Under the pieces are notes generated by a model. The model was not told the origin of the DNA. It saw only the letters and a program-made list of their open reading frames with translations, and did no database searches. Shown piece by piece: positions 61,102-64,000 of a stretch of 64,000 nucleotides of DNA (within the stretch, counting starts at the first letter, position 1; each line of letters starts with the position of its first letter). The translations under genes were made by a program, and so were the position numbers. The DNA is from Epiperipatus broadwayi (Eukaryota > Onychophora > Udeonychophora > Euonychophora > Peripatidae). The stretch is taken from positions 16,184,935 to 16,248,934 of the forward strand of contig JAQFVV010012402.1 in the NCBI GenBank assembly GCA_028023455.1, read 5' to 3'.

Positions 61102-61843
61102 AGTCAAAATAAGAGTCATAGATCACATGACCCTATCTCTTAAGCTTGTAAGTTATAAACAATGAGGAATTGCCAATTCCTCAACAAGCTTTGTGATAAA
61201 AGCTTAGCCAGAGCCAGCACTTCAAATATCTCTGTCAGGAACCCCCACAAACCCCTGACTATGGTGTCATGCTTTGGCACTCCTCAGAGAGGTGCCAGGG
61301 TAGGTTCAGACACTATATCTAAAACTACCAACCCAAAGCCAATCACTTATCTAAAAGTTATCTATTGAGTGGAAAATCTGAAATTTTCAGACATCTACAT
61401 GTCTTCAAACCCAGCTATCCAACTCAAATAGCTTGTTGAGGAATTGGCAATTCCTCATTGTTTATAACTTACAAGCTTAAGAGATAGGGTCATGTGATGT
61501 ATGACTCTTATTTTGACTATTTATAATCTCTGCCTTAAGTCTTACGCAATGTTATATTGCTAAGACTACTAATATATGGTATGGCTGAAGATCTATCAGC
61601 CCATATAGTTATTTGAGTTGGATAGCTGGGTTTGAAGATAACTTTTAGATAAGTGCTTGGCTTTGGGTTGGTAGTTTTAGATCTAGTGTCTGAACCTACC
61701 CTGGCACCTCTCTGAGGAGTGCCAAAGCAAGAAACCATGGTCAGGGTTTGGGGGGGGGGTTCCTGACAGAGATATTTTAAGTGCTGGCTCTGGCTAAGCA
61801 TTTATCACAAAGCTTGTTGAGGAATTGGAAATTCCTCATTGTT
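61102..61843. mobile_element. Family A foldback pair inserted in LINE-L
   Basis: 742 bp between exact 13-bp repeats tggtagcaataat (61089-61101 and 61844-61856). The minus-strand LINE-L copy at about 44990-45010 shows the unbroken site (ttggtagcagtaac on its strand). Left unit 61102-61433 is minus-oriented, right unit 61434-61843 plus. Both HHRs are damaged: GACAC for GAAAC on the left, and GCAA for GCAC in helix II on the right (61691-61762). Contrast the direct-repeat form at 3000-3516. Confidence 0.88.
61691..61762 (+). ncRNA. Hammerhead ribozyme, family A, degraded copy
   Basis: CTGAGGA at 61712-61718, GTGC, CAAA, GCAA, GAAACC, AT, GGTC, AGGG. Identical layout to 3304-3374 except that the basal helix II pair is lost (C to A) and helix I has one fewer G. 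Probably inactive. Confidence 0.7.
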
Positions 61844-62459
61844 TGGTAGCAATAATGTTTGTGTTTATATAAAGTTTTTGCATATATGGTAGCGAAAAGG
61901 GTGGCAAAATTGATGAAAGAATATAACATAGTGGGAAAAGGTTTTACAATGGATAAGCATATAAGAAATAGTTTATTTATAATCACACAAACTTATAGAT
62001 ATGAGTAGAAATACAGATAGGAAGTTATATATGGTCTTTATAGATATAGAGAAGGCATATGGCATGAGTAAATAGAAATAGATTATGGATATGTTTAGTA
62101 GATTTGGGAATGAATGAAGCTTTAGTAGATCTTATTAGGAAATTGTTGCTATACATATCAATTAGAAAATATAGAATCAGTTAGAGTTATAAAAATGAAG
62201 TGGGAGTAAGGCAATGTTGCCCTGTGTTATCTATTTTGGTTTTTGTATTTGAAAGAAGTGGAGAGAGTATCAGAAAAACTAGGAATAGGGATAGTGATAC
62301 CATTAATAGATGGCAAGGGAGTGTATATATTATCAGGTCTTTTATTTGCTGATATCTTTTTGTGCAAAAAATGTACAGAAAGTATGAAAGTTGTGCTGAA
62401 GACTTATGTAAGAATGGGTTAAGAGATGGGGATTAAATTTAGTGAAGAAAAGTGAAAAA

Positions 62460-63600
62460 TAATGATGAGAATACATTCCCTCGATAAGGCTTTCAAACTA
62501 ATTTTTGAATTCCTTTCCTAATTAGAAAATGAATTCTTAAAATCTGAAATGATTTTAATTAGAAATTGAATTCTTATCTTTTTCCAATTAATAAAACTTT
62601 ACTGTTGTTTTTGAGAATTTGAGAGCTTATCGAAAGAATGTAGTTTTTAATCAACAACACTTTAACAAATTATTTAAAATTAAAAAAAAAACAAGTATTC
62701 CCGACGCAATGAAACTTTCGAACAATTATATATTTTTAATATTTACAAGTATATACGCACAATCCACGCAATTTAATATATATAAATTCATGAATATTTT
62801 CTCATGAATTTATTTAGAGAATTGATCAATTTTAAGCTAAACTAATTAATTTTAATACGCATTTGAAATAAATTATTTATTATGGAAATTAGCGTGGATT
62901 GAACGTATAAAGCCCCATTGCATCGGAAATTTAAGGTTAGTATTAGGATAAATAACATGAAGCTAGGATCGAACTCAGATCCGACTGCTTCAATATATAT
63001 ATTGATATCATCATTTCTAGTAAGAGAGTTTTAATGAAATGAAAGCAGAAAAGTGAGTGAAGTAAGTAAAACTATTAAGAAAGTAAAGATTTATTTAAAT
63101 ATAATTTAATGTTTTAAATAATTGTACCATTAATAATATTTTTATGTATACACAAATATGAGATTATAAATACACATATGTGAATATTATTCAAATACTG
63201 TATACGGCTTCTGATAGATAAACAAATTTATATTTTAATTAAAAGCAATTAAATGTAATAGATTTTCTGTATGACTGATTTTGGAAGAACAATCCTGGAG
63301 GCAAATATGCCTTTAAAAAAAAAGAAGAAAATTTTAGTTATTAACAAATAAAATATTAGATAAAAGAAACAATTTTTAAAGAAAGAGATCTAGAATTAAA
63401 GAAAATGCTAATTAAAAATCATAATTTTTTTTTGTCTAAATTGATATATTATGTCACCAAAATTTGATTAAGTATTCCTTGTTTATGAATTTCAATTATT
63501 TAGAAGAATTTACGTTTTATTTTTTTAACTAATAAATTAGCTAGTAAACATTCTAACACTATAAGTAAGGGGTTAAAAAAATTAATCAAAGGTAATTTTA
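62460..63600. other. Mostly unassigned; B-box-like patch
   Basis: On the minus strand at about 62957-62985, gagttcgatcctagcttc resembles a pol III B box and T-arm, but no A box or cloverleaf was found. Otherwise AT-rich without recognised features. Confidence 0.35.
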
Positions 63601-63639
63601 CATTATCAATTACACCTGCACATTTAAAAGAGCAAAGTT

Positions 63640-64000
63640 TTTAAAAGTTTTTGATGACTTGGCTAAATGTGTTATAATTACTGCAAATAAATTAGCTATA
63701 CATAAAGCAGATATTTATTTAATTTTTTGTATGGAAGTGAGACTTGGAAACTATGTCAGCGCAATATAAAAATATTAGAAAAATTTTATTTAAGAATGCT
63801 CTGTAAAATTTTAAAAATCAGTCACGTGATCATAAAATCAATCAATATATTTCTCTTGCTGGATGTGATACTATAGAATTCACTATTGTAAAATCAGATA
63901 TTCATTGGATTGGACATGTAAAATAAATGAACAATGCAGATTTCCTAAAAGGATGTTTTATTGTGAACTTGAGTATAGTTTTCATGGGAAAGGTAAACCA
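63640..64000 (+). pseudogene. RTE-like non-LTR retrotransposon C-terminal fragment, runs off the window
   Basis: Reads, across frames, ITANKLAIHKADIYL, MEVRLGNYVSAI / SETWKLCQRNIKILEKFYLR then MLCKILKIS, and IHWIGHVK. These correspond to the LY-L-YGSETW, H---L--FH-RCLRKIL-I and RW-GHV-R segments at the C-terminal end of RTE and related RT proteins. It continues past position 64000. Relation to the fragments at 17560-18830 and 32190-32800 is possible but unproven. Confidence 0.65.

Larger units (their letters stand above)
59150..62455 (+). mobile_element. LINE-L, fullest copy, with nested B and A elements
   Basis: APE-type endonuclease remnants at 59180-59830 (KIGYLNMEGGR, NIMIIGNMNGHIEEIDNMDN, YEGQDTWFRNNIFHTIDYVL, SDHNF), a linker to 60440, then RT N-terminal blocks (GWTEKMVMNLGNRAKLNLLS, DNWINTRMRLLCKERG, YRLVAIIVKI) and, after the A insertion, RKLYMVFIDIEKAYG and a degraded palm to 62455. 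The B insertion is 60441-60811 and the A insertion 61102-61843. This copy shows the domain order EN-RT for the family. The 3' end is missing. Confidence 0.8.

Overview
The window is about 64 kb of very AT-rich metazoan DNA (roughly three quarters A+T by eye). No intact host protein gene, rRNA or canonical tRNA is visible. Almost everything recognisable is a decayed mobile element or a copy derived from one, and many are nested inside each other. A nuclear copy of mitochondrial DNA (nad5, nad1, cob) at about 52.6-56.0 kb reads correctly only with the invertebrate mitochondrial code: TGA as Trp, and AGA as Ser where nad1 and cob conserve Ser. This points to a protostome-type animal. The phylum cannot be fixed from the sequence.

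Layout. 0.1-5.3 kb: a head-to-head inverted pair of Penelope-like elements (PLEs) with reverse transcriptase (RT) and GIY-YIG remnants, itself invaded by three other insertions. 9.4-11.7 kb: two more PLE GIY-YIG remnants, one of them palindromic. 14.6 and 55.0 kb: a short family (G) with inverted ends. 15.3, 22.4 and 31.7 kb: family C repeats. 16-18.8 kb: non-LTR fragments, including an RTE/BovB-like endonuclease. 24.9-28.0, 42.1-45.7 and 59.0-62.5 kb: copies of one non-LTR family (LINE-L) whose 3' end carries a catcacatcacat tail. 33-38.4 kb: two hAT-type transposase fossils and an inverted PLE pair. 45.7-52.6, 56.0-59.0 and several other long stretches hold nothing I can assign.

Main result. 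Three short repeat families (A about 422-bp monomer, B, C) carry sequences that fold as type I hammerhead ribozymes (HHRs). Family A at 3304-3374 has every core position plus helices I, II and III, and family C at 22501-22560 and 22699-22755 is almost as good. Two further families (E, which is PLE-derived, and G) carry variant HHR-like cores. The copies sit as partial head-to-tail dimers or as head-to-head foldbacks. Most have direct target duplications of 11-17 bp, and several have a matching empty site in a paralogous element elsewhere in the window. A 5'-truncated PLE fragment has the same 13-bp duplication length. Families A, B and C also share a terminal module ending in TCATGTGA.

Taken together this looks like a community of small non-autonomous HHR elements, of the metazoan retrozyme type, probably mobilised by the PLE machinery present in the same window. 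Ribozyme activity and mobilisation are inferences from sequence and were not tested.
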